From Marinobacter orientalis (GTDB taxonomy: Bacteria > Pseudomonadota > Gammaproteobacteria > Pseudomonadales > Oleiphilaceae): a DNA stretch of 64,000 nt. The DNA lies in assembly GCF_004792665.1 (NCBI RefSeq), contig NZ_SRZX01000003.1:62001-126000 (forward strand), given 5' to 3'. The notes under the pieces are model-generated. The model did not search any database. It had not been told where the DNA came from and saw only the letters and a program-made list of their open reading frames with translations. The position numbers and the translations under genes are program-made. Every line of letters starts with the position of its first letter. The stretch's first letter is position 1. Shown piece after piece: positions 33,924 to 44,367 of this stretch.

Positions 33924-33936
33924 GTCACCGCCTCGG

Positions 33937-35199
33937 TCACATCTGGAAATCGGCCTTCAGCTTCTTTTCAACCAGCTGGTTTTTCAGCTTTGCCACCCGT
34001 GGTAAACCGTCATCAAACGGCGGGAAGCTCTCGCCGTAAATGAGTGGCTCCAGGTAGTCGCGGCAATCCTGGGTAATGCCATAGCCGTCATCGGTGATGA
34101 AGTGGATCGGCATTTTCTTTTCCTGATTGGCGACCTCACTCAGCGGTGCCTCGCCAATATGCCAGCGATACGGCCGTGACTGGTCGCGTACGATGGTTGG
34201 CATCAGTGCCTGCTTGCCGGCCAGGGCCATTTCAACGGCAACCCTGCCGACCGCGTAGGCCTGTTCCACATCCGTGGCAGAGGCAATGTGGCGGGCGCTG
34301 CGCTGCAGATAATCGGCAACCGCCCAGTGGTATTTGTGGCCCAGGGCCTGGCGCACCATATTGGCCAGGGCAGGAGCCACGCCACCAAGCTGGGTGTGGC
34401 CGAATGCGTCCTTGGCACCGGCATCGGCGAGAAAGCGGCCATCTTCATACTGGGCGCCTTCGGACGCAACCACGACACAATAGCCGTAGGACTTGACGCA
34501 GAACTCCACCCGCTCAAGGAACCGTTCCCGCTCGAACGGTACTTCCGGGAACAGGATGATATGAGGCGGCTCCCCTTCACCCTTGCCGGCAAGACCGCCA
34601 GATGCGGCGATCCAGCCGGCATGGCGCCCCATCACTTCCAGGATGAACACCTTGGTGGAGGTTTCGCACATGGAGCGGATATCCAGGCTGGCTTCCAGGG
34701 TGGACGTGGCAATGTACTTGGCCACCGAACCGAAACCGGGGCAGCAATCGGTGAAGGGAAGGTCATTGTCCACCGTTTTGGGGACACCAATGCAGGTGAT
34801 CGGGTAGCCCATCTTCTCGGCAAGCTGGGATACCTTATAGGCCGTATCCTGGGAGTCACCGCCGCCATTGTAGAAGAAGTAGCCGATATCGTGGGCACGG
34901 AATACCTCGATCAGGCGCTCGTACTCACGTCTGTTCTCGGAGAAGTTCTTCAGCTTGTGGCGGCAGGATCCGAACGCACCGCCCGGTGTGTGGATCAGGG
35001 CATGAATGTCATCATCGCTTTCCAGGCTGGTATCGATCAGCTCTTCTTTCAGTGCGCCGATTATACCATTGCGCCCGGCGTAGACCTTTCCGATCTGATC
35101 CGGATGCTTGCGGGCAGTCTGAATGACCCCGCAGGCGCTGGCGTTAATAACGGCGGTCACACCGCCTGACTGGGCATAGAATGCGTTTCTGATGGCCAT
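33937..35199 (-). CDS. pfp: Pyrophosphate-dependent 6-phosphofructokinase
   Basis: This 420-residue enzyme phosphorylates fructose 6-phosphate with pyrophosphate, a reversible step of glycolysis and gluconeogenesis. Two residues decide the donor: GGGDS at 112-116 has Asp115 where ATP enzymes have Gly, and PKTVDND at 140-146 has Lys141 where ATP enzymes have Gly. Both are the PPi signature. Other family blocks are EVMGRHAGWIA and the N-terminal YAQSGGVTAVINAS. The ATG at 35199 is near the divergent mpl gene. No ATP-type pfk is visible in the window. Confidence 0.9.
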   Translation of the reverse strand: MAIRNAFYAQSGGVTAVINASACGVIQTARKHPDQIGKVYAGRNGIIGALKEELIDTSLESDDDIHALIHTPGGAFGSCRHKLKNFSENRREYERLIEVFRAHDIGYFFYNGGGDSQDTAYKVSQLAEKMGYPITCIGVPKTVDNDLPFTDCCPGFGSVAKYIATSTLEASLDIRSMCETSTKVFILEVMGRHAGWIAASGGLAGKGEGEPPHIILFPEVPFERERFLERVEFCVKSYGYCVVVASEGAQYEDGRFLADAGAKDAFGHTQLGGVAPALANMVRQALGHKYHWAVADYLQRSARHIASATDVEQAYAVGRVAVEMALAGKQALMPTIVRDQSRPYRWHIGEAPLSEVANQEKKMPIHFITDDGYGITQDCRDYLEPLIYGESFPPFDDGLPRVAKLKNQLVEKKLKADFQM

Positions 35200-35353
35200 T
35201 TCCGGCTCGTGCCTCCTGCAGTTTCATCGAGTGCGCCCGATGATACGCCAATCGCCGGTTTTTTTCATGACATCAAACGTCGCAAGCAACGCTTGACGAC
35301 CCGCACTCTATACGGGAGGCTTTGCAGGTTTCATCCAAGAGGTCGACAACCGA

Positions 35354-36748
35354 ATGCGTATTCATATCCTGGGAATCTGTGGCACCTTCATGGGCAGCCT
35401 GGCGGTGCTGGCAAGAGAGCTTGGTCACACCGTCACCGGCTCTGATCAGGGCGTGTATCCACCCATGAGCAGCCAGCTTGAAGCCCAGGGTATTGGCCTG
35501 ATGGAAGGCTATGATCCTGATAACCTCAGGCCGCTACCGGATCTGGTGCTCATTGGCAACGCCATGTCCCGGGGCAACCCTGAGGTGGAGGCCGTTCTGA
35601 ACCAGAATATCGACTACATGTCCGGCCCGGAATGGCTGGCGCGGGAAGTGCTGCGTCATCGCTGGGTGCTCGCGGTGGCAGGCACTCATGGGAAAACCAC
35701 CACCACGGCGATGCTGCTATGGATTCTGGAACAGGCGGGCCTTGAAGCCGGCTACCTGGTGGGCGGCGTGCCCAACGATTTTCCGGTATCTGCCAGGCTC
35801 GGCAACAGCGATTTCTTCGTGATCGAAGCGGACGAGTACGACAGCGCCTTCTTCGACAAGCGCTCCAAGTTCGTTCACTACCGGCCCCATACCCTGATTC
35901 TCAACAATCTGGAGTTTGATCACGCTGATATCTTCGACAGCGTAGAAGCCATCGAACGTCAGTTCCATCACCTGGTCAGAACCGTACCGTCCCGTGGACT
36001 GATCGTGCGCCCGGCGCTGGATGGCCATCTCGACAAGGCGCTGGAGCTGGGCTGCTGGACCAGTGTTCAGGCGACATCGGTAGGCAGTGAAGTGCCCTAT
36101 ATGGCGGACTGGCGGGCGGAATTGCTGGCGGAGGATGGCAGCCGTTTCATGGTGGTTCATCACGAGCAACCTGTCGCCGCGGTCAAATGGTCACAGACCG
36201 GCCTGCATAATGTTCGCAACGCTCTGGCGGCCATTGCTGCTGCCCGTCATGTGGGTGTGACGCCGGATCATGCTGTCGCGGCGTTGTGCCGGTTTTCGGG
36301 GGTCAAGCGGCGGATGGAATTGCTGGCGGATGTTGCCGGGGTCCACGTTTATGACGACTTCGCCCATCACCCCACTGCCATCACCACCACCCTTGAAGGT
36401 TTACGCCACAAGGTTGGCGAGGAGACCATCCTCGCGCTGATCGAGCCCCGCTCCAACACCATGCAGCAAGGGGTGCACCAGCAGACTCTGCTGCCCAGCG
36501 CGGCAGCGGCTGACCGGGTAATCTGGGCCAACCTCAATCGGATGGACTGGCTGCCGGCATTGATTGAAGGCCATAACGCCACCGCGGAGGCGCCGGATCG
36601 TCACTCGGTTGAGTCCACTGTGGAGGCATTGATCGAGCGGGTTCTGGAACAGGTGTCCGGCCCCTGCCATATTGTCATCATGAGTAATGGCGGTTTTGGT
36701 GGTATCCATCAGAAGCTGATTGCGGAGCTTGAACGTAAAACCGGCTGA
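35354..36748 (+). CDS. mpl: UDP-N-acetylmuramate:tripeptide ligase Mpl
   Basis: Mpl recycles cell-wall peptides by joining L-Ala-gamma-D-Glu-meso-DAP to UDP-MurNAc. The 464-residue Mur-ligase protein has an N-terminal Rossmann-like domain ([19 protein letters not shown]), the ATP loop [10 protein letters not shown] at 109-118 and the central [20 protein letters not shown] that marks Mpl. FAHHPTAI near residue 340 is the C-terminal Mur motif. It is followed by ubiX after 38 bp, an order also known from Pseudomonas. Confidence 0.96.
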   Translation: MRIHILGICGTFMGSLAVLARELGHTVTGSDQGVYPPMSSQLEAQGIGLMEGYDPDNLRPLPDLVLIGNAMSRGNPEVEAVLNQNIDYMSGPEWLAREVLRHRWVLAVAGTHGKTTTTAMLLWILEQAGLEAGYLVGGVPNDFPVSARLGNSDFFVIEADEYDSAFFDKRSKFVHYRPHTLILNNLEFDHADIFDSVEAIERQFHHLVRTVPSRGLIVRPALDGHLDKALELGCWTSVQATSVGSEVPYMADWRAELLAEDGSRFMVVHHEQPVAAVKWSQTGLHNVRNALAAIAAARHVGVTPDHAVAALCRFSGVKRRMELLADVAGVHVYDDFAHHPTAITTTLEGLRHKVGEETILALIEPRSNTMQQGVHQQTLLPSAAAADRVIWANLNRMDWLPALIEGHNATAEAPDRHSVESTVEALIERVLEQVSGPCHIVIMSNGGFGGIHQKLIAELERKTG

Positions 36749-36786
36749 GAGGTCGTTTGCCTCCCAACCGATCAGGAAATATCAGC

Positions 36787-37434
36787 ATGACAGCAGCATC
36801 AGACAACCAGCGGGTAATCAACCTGGCTTTCACCGGCGCATCCGGAGCACAGTACGGCCTTCGCCTTCTGCAGTGCCTGGTAGCGGCGGATTGCCGGGTG
36901 CATGTGATGATCAGCAAGGCGGCCCAGATAGTGATTGCCACGGAAACGGACCTGAAACTGCCGGGTAATACACCGGCCATGCAGGAAGTGCTGACCGGCT
37001 ATGCCGGCGCCAGGCCGGGGCAGGTGCTGGTGTTCGGGCGGGAGGACTGGTTCTCCCCGCCGGCTTCCGGATCCGGTGAGAAGGCGCCGCTGGTTATCTG
37101 CCCCTGCAGTACAGGTACCCTCTCAGCACTGGCCACGGGTGCCAGCAACAATCTTATCGAACGTGCCGGGGATGTCGCCCTGAAAGAACGTCGTCAGTTA
37201 ATCCTGGTGCCCCGGGAAGCGCCCTATTCCGAAGTGCACCTGGAAAACATGCTGCGGTTAACCCGCATGGGTGCCGTTATCATGCCGGCCAGCCCCGGCT
37301 TTTATCATCAGCCCCAATCGGTCAGTGACCTGGTGGACTTCATCGTCGCCCGCATGCTGGACCACCTGGGCCTGCCACAGGAGCTGATGCCACGCTGGGG
37401 CGAGGAGCGGCTCAGCGCAAAGCGGTCCGACTGA
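36787..37434 (+). CDS. ubiX: Flavin prenyltransferase UbiX
   Basis: UbiX makes the prenylated FMN cofactor for the UbiD decarboxylase of ubiquinone synthesis. The 215-residue flavoprotein shows [14 protein letters not shown] near residue 15, [31 protein letters not shown], and [19 protein letters not shown]. It has an insert around [18 protein letters not shown]. The ATG at 36787 with AGGAAAT upstream is preferred over an in-frame start 10 codons earlier. Confidence 0.95.
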   Translation: MTAASDNQRVINLAFTGASGAQYGLRLLQCLVAADCRVHVMISKAAQIVIATETDLKLPGNTPAMQEVLTGYAGARPGQVLVFGREDWFSPPASGSGEKAPLVICPCSTGTLSALATGASNNLIERAGDVALKERRQLILVPREAPYSEVHLENMLRLTRMGAVIMPASPGFYHQPQSVSDLVDFIVARMLDHLGLPQELMPRWGEERLSAKRSD

Positions 37435-37550
37435 CTGCCAGCGATGGTTTTGGTCAGCCCGATTGATGCTTTTCATCATTGAGCGAAAACGCCGCGCCCC
37501 CGAGACTTGGTGAACCACAATCACGAGACAGTCATTCACCGAGGTTCACC

Positions 37551-38696
37551 ATGATTCCACGCACACTCTTCGATGCCGACCTTGAAGGTTTCCGCGATTC
37601 CGTCCGCAAGTTCCTGCAACAGGAAGCGGCGCCCTATCACGAACAATGGGAAAAGGATGGCCAGGTCAGCCGGGAGCTCTGGACCAAGGCCGGCGACCTC
37701 GGTTTCCTGTGCCCCACCATGCCGGAAGAGTACGGTGGCGTAGGGGCGGATTTCCGCTACAGCGCCGTCATCATGGAAGAAGTCTCGCGGGCTGGCCTGT
37801 CCGGCATTGGCTGGACCCTGCATTCCGATATCGTTGCTCCCTATATCCTCAATTACGGCTCCGAAGCGCAGAAGCAGTATTACCTGCCGAAACTCGCTGC
37901 AGGTGAAATGATTGGTGCCATCGCCATGACCGAACCCGGCGCCGGTTCCGATCTCCAGGGCGTGAAAACCACGGCGGTGAAGAGCGAGGAGGGCGATCAC
38001 TACGTGCTGAATGGCTCGAAAACCTTCATCACCAACGGCCAGATGGCGGACCTGGTGATTGTGGTGGCCAAGACCGATCCGAAAGAGGGCGCCAAGGGCA
38101 CCAGCCTGCTGCTGGTGGAAAGCGCCTGGGAAGGCTTCGAAAAAGGGCAGAACCTGAACAAGGTGGGTATGAAGGCCCAGGACACCTCCGAGCTGTTTTT
38201 CCAGGATGTCCGGGTTCCAGCGGACCAACTGCTGGGTTCCATGGAAGGCCAGGGCTTTTTCCAGTTAATGTCGGAGTTGCCGGCTGAACGCCTGCAGGTT
38301 GGTTTGACCGCCGTTGCTGCAGCGGAAGCCGCCTGGCAATGGACGCTGGATTACGTGAAAGAGCGCAAGGCGTTCGGCAAGCCGGTGATCGCCTTCCAGA
38401 ACACCCGCTTCAAGATGGCGGAGATGAAAGCCGAAATCACCGCTGCCCGGGTCTTCTGTGACCGTTGCCTCGAGCTGCACCTGGAGAAGAAGCTGGACAT
38501 CCCCACCGCAGCCATGCTGAAACAGCACACCACTGATCTGCAGTGTAAAGTCATGGATGAGTGCGTCCAGCTTCACGGCGGCTACGGCTACATGTGGGAA
38601 TACCCCATTGCCCGTGCCTGGGCCGATTCCCGGGTGCAGCGTATTTATGCAGGTACCAACGAGATCATGAAAGAGATCGTCGCACGCTCTTTTTGA
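37551..38696 (+). CDS. Acyl-CoA dehydrogenase
   Basis: This 381-residue FAD flavoprotein oxidises an acyl-CoA to the trans-2-enoyl-CoA. It has the standard order: helical N-domain, beta-domain with [18 protein letters not shown], and helical C-domain with [38 protein letters not shown] carrying the catalytic glutamate near the C-terminus. Chain length cannot be told; it resembles long-chain or isovaleryl/glutaryl relatives. GAGG lies 6 bases before ATG 37551; an in-frame extension from 37479 is not family-like. It follows ubiX by 116 bp and tRNA-Leu comes after it. Confidence 0.93.
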   Translation: MIPRTLFDADLEGFRDSVRKFLQQEAAPYHEQWEKDGQVSRELWTKAGDLGFLCPTMPEEYGGVGADFRYSAVIMEEVSRAGLSGIGWTLHSDIVAPYILNYGSEAQKQYYLPKLAAGEMIGAIAMTEPGAGSDLQGVKTTAVKSEEGDHYVLNGSKTFITNGQMADLVIVVAKTDPKEGAKGTSLLLVESAWEGFEKGQNLNKVGMKAQDTSELFFQDVRVPADQLLGSMEGQGFFQLMSELPAERLQVGLTAVAAAEAAWQWTLDYVKERKAFGKPVIAFQNTRFKMAEMKAEITAARVFCDRCLELHLEKKLDIPTAAMLKQHTTDLQCKVMDECVQLHGGYGYMWEYPIARAWADSRVQRIYAGTNEIMKEIVARSF

Positions 38697-38828
38697 AGCG
38701 TACGCGGCAGGACAGACAGAGCTCTGCTCTCCGGGTAAAACCGGGGAGTCGGAGGTCGCAGGAACCAACTCGCTGTGAATTTGGCTTGTAAACGTTGTCG
38801 GGTTGGTAACACTTCCTGGGGGAGGAAG

Positions 38829-38915
38829 TGGTGCCGAGGAGAGGACTTGAACCTCCACGGGGTTGCCCCCACTAGCACCTGAAGCTAGCGTGTCTACCAA
38901 TTTCACCACCTCGGC
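38829..38915 (-). tRNA. tRNA-Leu (CAG)
   Basis: The minus strand folds as a class-II tRNA of 87 nt including an encoded CCA. The 7-bp acceptor stem pairs GCCGAGG with CCTCGGC, the anticodon loop is TTCAGGT giving CAG (codon CUG), a long variable arm follows, and the T-loop is TTCAAGT. Directly after the CCA a hairpin CACTTCC/GGAAGTG (38810-38830) could end the transcript but lacks a long U-run. Confidence 0.96.
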
Positions 38916-39186
38916 AGGTGATTTGCAGTCTTTCCGGTGGGAATCAACATCTTTACGTTGTTGAATTTCCGGTGTTTATGCCTCGGTGGCAGGAAATGCT
39001 GTCAACCGATGGCGCGTACTTTAATCATTCGGAAAAAGGCTGTCAAACATTTTTTGCCCGCTACAGCCAGTTTTTGCACCTTTTTTTGGTAGCCAGTTAT
39101 GCAGGCGGGCGTTGGCGGCGTTATACTCCTCAACAAACTTAATGTAACGCATGATTTCCAGGCAGGAAATCCAGATAGGGATACGA

Positions 39187-41799
39187 ATGGTTTCCAGAAA
39201 AAAGACAGACAACGACCCACACGCCCAGCGTGAGGCCAGCAAGTACGACAACCCCATCCAGAGCCGGGAGTTCATTCTTGAACACCTGAAGGAGAGGGGC
39301 GCGCCGGCCACCCACGAAACCCTGTGTGAAGAACTGGGTCAGCAGTCGGAAGAGGGCATTGAGGCGCTGCGCCGTCGGCTGATTGCCATGTGTCGGGACG
39401 GACAGTTGATCTGCAACCGCCGTGGCGCCTACCTGCCGATCGAAGAGGCCGACCTGGTAACCGGCCGGGTAACCGGACATAAAGATGGATTTGGTTTCCT
39501 GATCCCCGATGATGGGGGTTCCGATCTGTTTCTCACGGCACGCCAGATGCGTCAGGTCTTCCATGGTGACCGGGTTGCCGCGCGGGTGGAACGTGTCGAT
39601 GACCGGGGTCGCCGCGAAGGTGTGATCGTGGAGGTGCTGGAATACCGCACCCATCAGACTGTCGGCAGGCTGTTCCAGGAAAGTGGCATCTCCTTTGTTG
39701 TTCCCGAGAACGCCCGCATCAACCACGAAGTGCTGATTCCTCCCGAGCATATCAATGAAGCACGGCATGGCCAGTACGTGGTGGTGGATATATTGCGCCA
39801 GCCCACAGTGAGAACCCAGCCGACCGGAAAGGTGGTCGAGATACTGGGCGAGCACATGGCGCCGGGCATGGAAATCGACGTTGCTATCCGCTCCTACGAT
39901 ATTCCCCATAGCTGGCCACCGGCAGTGGGTGAGCAGATTGCTGCCATTCCCGAGGAAGTGACGGAAAAAGACAAGCAGAACCGGGTTGATATCCGCAACC
40001 TGCGCCTGGTGACCATCGATGATGAAACCGCGCGGGATTTCGACGATGCCATCTACTGCGAGCCGCGCCCTCGTGGTGGCTACCGTTTGCTGGTAGCGAT
40101 TGCAGACGTGTCACATTATGTGCGCCCCGCTACGCCACTGGACGAAGAGGCGATCAATCGCGGCAACTCCGTGTATTTCCCGGACCACGTGGTGCCCATG
40201 CTCCCGGAAAAACTGTCCAATGGCCTGTGTTCCCTGAACCCGGGCGTGGACCGGCTGTGTATGGTGGCGGACATGACCATCAGCGCTGCCGGCAGCATCA
40301 GTGGCTATACCTTCTATCAGGCGGTGATGCACAGCCATGCGCGGCTGACCTACAACAAGGTCAGTGACATGCTGGAGCGGCCGGATTCCGAGCCCGGCTA
40401 CCGGCTGTCGGAACAGTACGCCCACGTGTTGCCGCATCTGCACAATCTTTACAATCTCTACAAACTGTTGCGCAAGGCGAGAACCGAGCGCGGCGCCATC
40501 GACTTCGAAACCACGGAAACCAGGGTGGTGTTCGATGCAAACCGCAAGATCGAGGAAATCATTCCGGTCCAGCGCAACGACGCCCACAAGATTGTCGAGG
40601 AGTGCATGCTTGCCGCCAACGTGGCTACCGCGCGTTTCCTCAAAAAGCACAAGGTGCCATCGCTGTATCGTGTTCACGATGGTCCGTCAGAAGAGCGCCT
40701 TAATGCCGTGCGGCTTTTCCTGAGCGAGCTGGGCCTGCAGCTGGGGGGCGGCGACAAGCCGACCTCGGCGGACTACCAGGAACTGCTGTCGAGTATTTCC
40801 GACCGTTCTGATGCCAACGTGATCCAGACGGTGATGCTGCGTTCGCTCAGCCAGGCCGTATACAGCCCGGAAGAGGGTGGCCATTTCGGCCTCGGCTTTT
40901 CCAGCTACGCCCACTTTACCTCGCCGATCCGACGCTATCCGGACCTGATCGTGCATCGCGGTATCAAGTCCGTAGTGCATGGCGAAGAAAACAGCAAAGA
41001 CGTCGTGGCTCCGCCTAAGCCGGACCCGGATCTTGCGGATTACCCTTACGACACGGCCCGGATGCATCAGTTGGGTGAGCACTGCTCGATGACGGAACGC
41101 CGCGCAGATGACGCCACCCGTGATGTCATGGCCTGGCTCAAGTGTGAGTATCTGAAGGACCATGTGGGTGAGGAGTACGATGGTGTGATTGCTGCTGTCG
41201 TGCCGTTCGGTTTCTTTGTGGAGTTGTCCGGGGTTTACATAGAAGGCCTGGTACACGTATCCACGCTCAGTGGCGACTACTTCCATCACGACTCTGCCAA
41301 GCATCGCCTGATCGGTGAGCGGACCGCCATGAGCTTCCGTCTGGGTGACGACGTTCGTGTGAAGGTGATGCGCGTAGGGATGGAAGACCGCAAGATTGAT
41401 CTTGAACTGGTGAGTGATCCCCAGCATCGCCAGGCCGACCGGGACGCGCTGCAAATCACCAAGCGTGAGCCCAAAGATAAAGCCAAGGGCCGCGGCAAGG
41501 GCGGAAAATCCGCTGCCGGTCGTTCCCCCAAGGGCGACAGTGAAAAAGGCGGCCGGGGAAAAACCGGCGATACCGCCCCACCAAAACCCCGCCGCCGGAA
41601 GGGGTCGGCGTCGAAGCCTTCCGGCAAATCGGAAAAGCCCGAAAACGTGGCGCCCACCTACGAGGACGATGGCGAGCTGTCAGCCCGGGACAAACTGGTA
41701 GCGGAAGCGGCCAAGCTGGCATTGGGTAAGGGCAAGAAATCGACTGGCAAGACCACAGACGCTGACAAGAAACGTAAGCCTCGCAAGTCAGGGAAATAG
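39187..41799 (+). CDS. rnr: Ribonuclease R
   Basis: RNase R is the 3'-5' exoribonuclease that digests structured RNA. The 870-residue protein has an N-terminal helix-turn-helix (about 25-85), two cold-shock domains (about 85-240), the RNB catalytic domain (about 265-600, DDETARDFDDAIYCE and SHYVRPATPLDEEAINRGNSVYFP give the metal aspartates), an S1 domain (about 650-735, DGVIAAVVPFGFFVELSGVYIEGLVHVS) and a long Lys/Gly/Pro-rich tail of about 115 residues. AGGGAT precedes ATG 39187. rlmB starts 3 bp after the stop. Confidence 0.96.
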   Translation: MVSRKKTDNDPHAQREASKYDNPIQSREFILEHLKERGAPATHETLCEELGQQSEEGIEALRRRLIAMCRDGQLICNRRGAYLPIEEADLVTGRVTGHKDGFGFLIPDDGGSDLFLTARQMRQVFHGDRVAARVERVDDRGRREGVIVEVLEYRTHQTVGRLFQESGISFVVPENARINHEVLIPPEHINEARHGQYVVVDILRQPTVRTQPTGKVVEILGEHMAPGMEIDVAIRSYDIPHSWPPAVGEQIAAIPEEVTEKDKQNRVDIRNLRLVTIDDETARDFDDAIYCEPRPRGGYRLLVAIADVSHYVRPATPLDEEAINRGNSVYFPDHVVPMLPEKLSNGLCSLNPGVDRLCMVADMTISAAGSISGYTFYQAVMHSHARLTYNKVSDMLERPDSEPGYRLSEQYAHVLPHLHNLYNLYKLLRKARTERGAIDFETTETRVVFDANRKIEEIIPVQRNDAHKIVEECMLAANVATARFLKKHKVPSLYRVHDGPSEERLNAVRLFLSELGLQLGGGDKPTSADYQELLSSISDRSDANVIQTVMLRSLSQAVYSPEEGGHFGLGFSSYAHFTSPIRRYPDLIVHRGIKSVVHGEENSKDVVAPPKPDPDLADYPYDTARMHQLGEHCSMTERRADDATRDVMAWLKCEYLKDHVGEEYDGVIAAVVPFGFFVELSGVYIEGLVHVSTLSGDYFHHDSAKHRLIGERTAMSFRLGDDVRVKVMRVGMEDRKIDLELVSDPQHRQADRDALQITKREPKDKAKGRGKGGKSAAGRSPKGDSEKGGRGKTGDTAPPKPRRRKGSASKPSGKSEKPENVAPTYEDDGELSARDKLVAEAAKLALGKGKKSTGKTTDADKKRKPRKSGK

Positions 41800-41802
41800 G
41801 CC

Positions 41803-42540
41803 GTGTCTGAAGAGTTTATTTTTGGCTGGCATGCGATTGAAGCGGTTCTGAAGCGCGAACCCGAGCGCCTGCAGCAGGTGTGGATCCAGACCGGCCGGGA
41901 GGATCGCCGGGTCAGGACAATAACCGATGCCCTGAACGAGCTTGGGGTGCGCTGGCAGGTAGTGCACCGAAAGGAGCTGGACCAGCGGGTTTCCGGGGTT
42001 CACCAGGGAATTGTGGCTGCGGTCTCCGAAAGCCGCGAATGGAGCGAGGACGATCTCCTGGCAATGCTTGCCAGCTCCGGTAAACCGCCGTTTTTGCTGA
42101 TCCTGGACGGTGTGACTGACCCCCACAACCTGGGGGCCTGCCTGCGCACAGCTGACGCTGTCGGTGTGCAGGCGGTGGTTGTGCCCAAAGACAAGTCTGC
42201 CTCGCTGTCACCTACGGTTCGTAAGGTGGCCTGTGGGGCCGCTGAAACCGTGCCGTTGGTTCGCGTCACCAATCTTGCGCGCTTCATGCGCACCGTCCAG
42301 GATGGCGGGGTCTGGCTCATCGGCACCGCCGGTGAGTCGGCGGCCACGCTCTATCAGGCGGACTTTACTGGCCCGGTTGCCCTGGTAATGGGTGCCGAAG
42401 GCAAAGGCATGCGCCGCCTCACCCGGGAGCATTGCGACCTGCTGATCAATATCCCCATGCTCGGGCATGTGGACAGCCTTAATGTGTCCGTGGCAACCGG
42501 TGTCTGTCTGTACGAAGCCTTGCGACAGCGGCTTGCATAG
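41803..42540 (+). CDS. rlmB: 23S rRNA (guanosine2251-2'-O)-methyltransferase RlmB
   Basis: RlmB is a SPOUT methyltransferase that methylates G2251 in the peptidyl-transferase centre. The 245-residue protein has an L30e-like substrate-binding N-domain (to about 75), [28 protein letters not shown], and the knot motifs [13 protein letters not shown] and [18 protein letters not shown]. The start is GTG at 41803, 3 bp after rnr; translation is probably coupled, as in many gammaproteobacteria. Confidence 0.95.
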   Translation: MSEEFIFGWHAIEAVLKREPERLQQVWIQTGREDRRVRTITDALNELGVRWQVVHRKELDQRVSGVHQGIVAAVSESREWSEDDLLAMLASSGKPPFLLILDGVTDPHNLGACLRTADAVGVQAVVVPKDKSASLSPTVRKVACGAAETVPLVRVTNLARFMRTVQDGGVWLIGTAGESAATLYQADFTGPVALVMGAEGKGMRRLTREHCDLLINIPMLGHVDSLNVSVATGVCLYEALRQRLA

Positions 42541-42773
42541 AAGCCGCCACGCGCCTAGAATACGTGACCCCCTTTCCAGGGGGCAGTATTGTATTGCCCG
42601 GAATACGGGCCGTCGATACCGGCTTTTTGATCAGGCCTTATCCGTAACGTCTTATTGATAAAAGCAAAAAGAAGCCGGCAGCTTTGCCTGCCACCTCCTT
42701 GCTTCTTGCATTGGCCCGGTTTTTTTCAAATCTGTGCCTGTGCCAGGGGCTGTTTAAACCGTAGGGAGAACTC
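42541..42773 (+). promoter_or_regulatory. rpsF leader and promoter region
   Basis: This 233-bp gap precedes the S6 operon. A hairpin CCCCCT/AGGGGG at 42568-42583 may end the rlmB transcript. A possible promoter is TTGATC with 17 bp to TCTTAT near 42629-42657. Further down, AAGAAGC (42669-42675) pairs with GCTTCTT (42701-42707) around an inner GGCAG/CTGCC helix (42677-42692) with the bulge ACCTCCTT, followed by seven T (42720-42726). The S6-S18 complex is known to bind an mRNA leader of this operon in other bacteria; this hairpin is a candidate for that site (inference). Confidence 0.45.
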
Positions 42774-43190
42774 ATGCGTCACTACGAAATCGTATTTATG
42801 GTACACCCGGATCAGAGCGAGCAGGTGCCCGCGATGATCGAGCGTTATACCGGCGTCATCAATGAAGATGGCGGCAAGGTACATCGCCTGGAAGATTGGG
42901 GCCGTCGTCACCTGGCTTACCCGATCAACAAGATTCACAAGGCTCACTACGTACTGATGAACGTTGAATGTTCACAGGCAGCGATGGACGAGCTGACTCA
43001 CAACTTCCGTTTCAACGATGCCATCATCCGCGACATGATCCTGCGCCGCGATGGTGCCGATACGGACCTGTCCCCGATGAAAGCTTCCGAGTCCCGTGAA
43101 GACCGTCGTGGTGGCGATGATCGTCCGCGTCGTTCAGCCGAATCTGACGAACCACGTCAGCAGGCTGAAACCCAGGACGAAGAAGAGTAA
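42774..43190 (+). CDS. rpsF: 30S ribosomal protein S6
   Basis: S6 (138 residues) binds S18 on the 30S platform. [18 protein letters not shown] and [15 protein letters not shown] are standard. The tail after residue 100 is long and mixed-charged ([20 protein letters not shown], then acidic), ending in DEEE like the C-terminus that RimK modifies with glutamates in E. coli. GGGAG precedes the ATG. The order rpsF-rpsR-DUF2232-rplI follows, with no priB in the 29-bp gap to rpsR. Confidence 0.98.
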   Translation: MRHYEIVFMVHPDQSEQVPAMIERYTGVINEDGGKVHRLEDWGRRHLAYPINKIHKAHYVLMNVECSQAAMDELTHNFRFNDAIIRDMILRRDGADTDLSPMKASESREDRRGGDDRPRRSAESDEPRQQAETQDEEE

Positions 43191-43219
43191 AACCATCACC
43201 GGAGTTGAGGAGTTAAGTT

Positions 43220-43450
43220 ATGGCTCGTTTTTTCAGACGTCGTAAGTTCTGCCGCTTCACGGCAGAGGGTGTTAAAGAGATCGATTACAAGGATCTGGAC
43301 ACCCTGAAAGGTTATGTCACTGAAACCGGCAAAATCGTGCCCAGCCGTATCACCGGCACCAAGGCACGCTATCAGCGTCAGCTGGCTACCGCTATCAAGC
43401 GTGCCCGCTACCTGGCACTGTTGCCGTATTCGGACAGCCACGATAACTAA
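43220..43450 (+). CDS. rpsR: 30S ribosomal protein S18
   Basis: S18 (76 residues) starts [20 protein letters not shown] and carries the conserved [26 protein letters not shown] core. It sits next to S6, its binding partner. GAGGAG lies before ATG 43220. Confidence 0.98.
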   Translation: MARFFRRRKFCRFTAEGVKEIDYKDLDTLKGYVTETGKIVPSRITGTKARYQRQLATAIKRARYLALLPYSDSHDN

Positions 43451-43477
43451 GTAACAGAATAAACAGGACCCGGGACC

Positions 43478-44347
43478 ATGCGTGCACTGGCACAGTTTGT
43501 AATGCGCGGTCCTCTGCAGGCAGGCGGGGTGGCAGCAGTAACAACTGCAATACCCCTGTTGTTCTGGATTGGTGCAGCGGTTATTGGCCTGGTCATTCTC
43601 AGGCTGGGTATCAGTCAGGGGCTGAATATCGGCCTCTGGGCATTACTGCCGGCGCTCGGCTGGAGCTGGTTCGGGCAGGACCCGACGGCACTGGTTACGT
43701 TGCTTCAGGTAATGCTGATGGCATCAATACTGAGAACAACCCTGTCGTGGGAGAAAGCGCTGCTGGCAGGCAGTTTCCTGGGTATTGTGACAGGCATGAT
43801 GCTGCCCCTTCTGTATCCGGATCTGTTAAATGATCTGGTGCAGACCGGGGTACGATTTTACGAAGAGTACAACGCCGAAGTGGCCAACAGTCTTGGCGAC
43901 AGGCTGGAAACAGTTATTCGGCAAACCATGAATGCGAGCATGGCCGGCACTTACCTGGTAATCGGGGTTTGCATGACCATGCTGGCAAGATCCTGGCAGG
44001 CCGGGTTATACAACCCGGGCGGATTCCGGACCGAGTTCCACTCGCTTCGGCTGTCACCGGCAATCGCGGTTATCTGTGTGATTACCATGGTGGCAGGGCC
44101 CGTTCTCGGGCTGAATTCCATGCTGCTTGGCTGGGCCGGAGGGTTGCCGCTGTTTGTGGCGGGGCTGGCTCTGGTTCATGGTGTTGTGGGTCGTAGAAAT
44201 CTGAGTGGCCAGTGGCTGGTACTGTTTTATATGGCACTGGTACTGCTTGGTCCAAGCCTGATGATTCTGTTGGTAGTTCTGGCTTTTGTGGATAGCTGGC
44301 TGGACATCCGGAGACGTATAAAAAAGCCCTCCGGTCCGGCTGAATAA
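43478..44347 (+). CDS. DUF2232 family membrane protein
   Basis: This 289-residue integral membrane protein has about eight membrane segments (for example residues 25-50, 65-100, 100-125, 150-170, 185-215, 215-240, 250-280). It belongs to the DUF2232-type proteins that sit between rpsR and rplI in Pseudomonas relatives; no biochemical role is known to me. It is in the same direction with gaps of 27 and 20 bp, so it is probably co-transcribed with ribosomal proteins. It has no recognisable catalytic motif. Confidence 0.85.
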   Translation: MRALAQFVMRGPLQAGGVAAVTTAIPLLFWIGAAVIGLVILRLGISQGLNIGLWALLPALGWSWFGQDPTALVTLLQVMLMASILRTTLSWEKALLAGSFLGIVTGMMLPLLYPDLLNDLVQTGVRFYEEYNAEVANSLGDRLETVIRQTMNASMAGTYLVIGVCMTMLARSWQAGLYNPGGFRTEFHSLRLSPAIAVICVITMVAGPVLGLNSMLLGWAGGLPLFVAGLALVHGVVGRRNLSGQWLVLFYMALVLLGPSLMILLVVLAFVDSWLDIRRRIKKPSGPAE

Positions 44348-44367
44348 AGTACGAAGAGGTTAACGAG

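Noticed and set aside
38810..38915. Integration site of a mobile element at tRNA-Leu
   Set aside because: No integrase, no partial duplicate of the tRNA end and only core genes on both sides.
43191..43219. priB between rpsF and rpsR, as in enteric bacteria
   Set aside because: The gap is only 29 bp, with just the rpsR ribosome-binding site.
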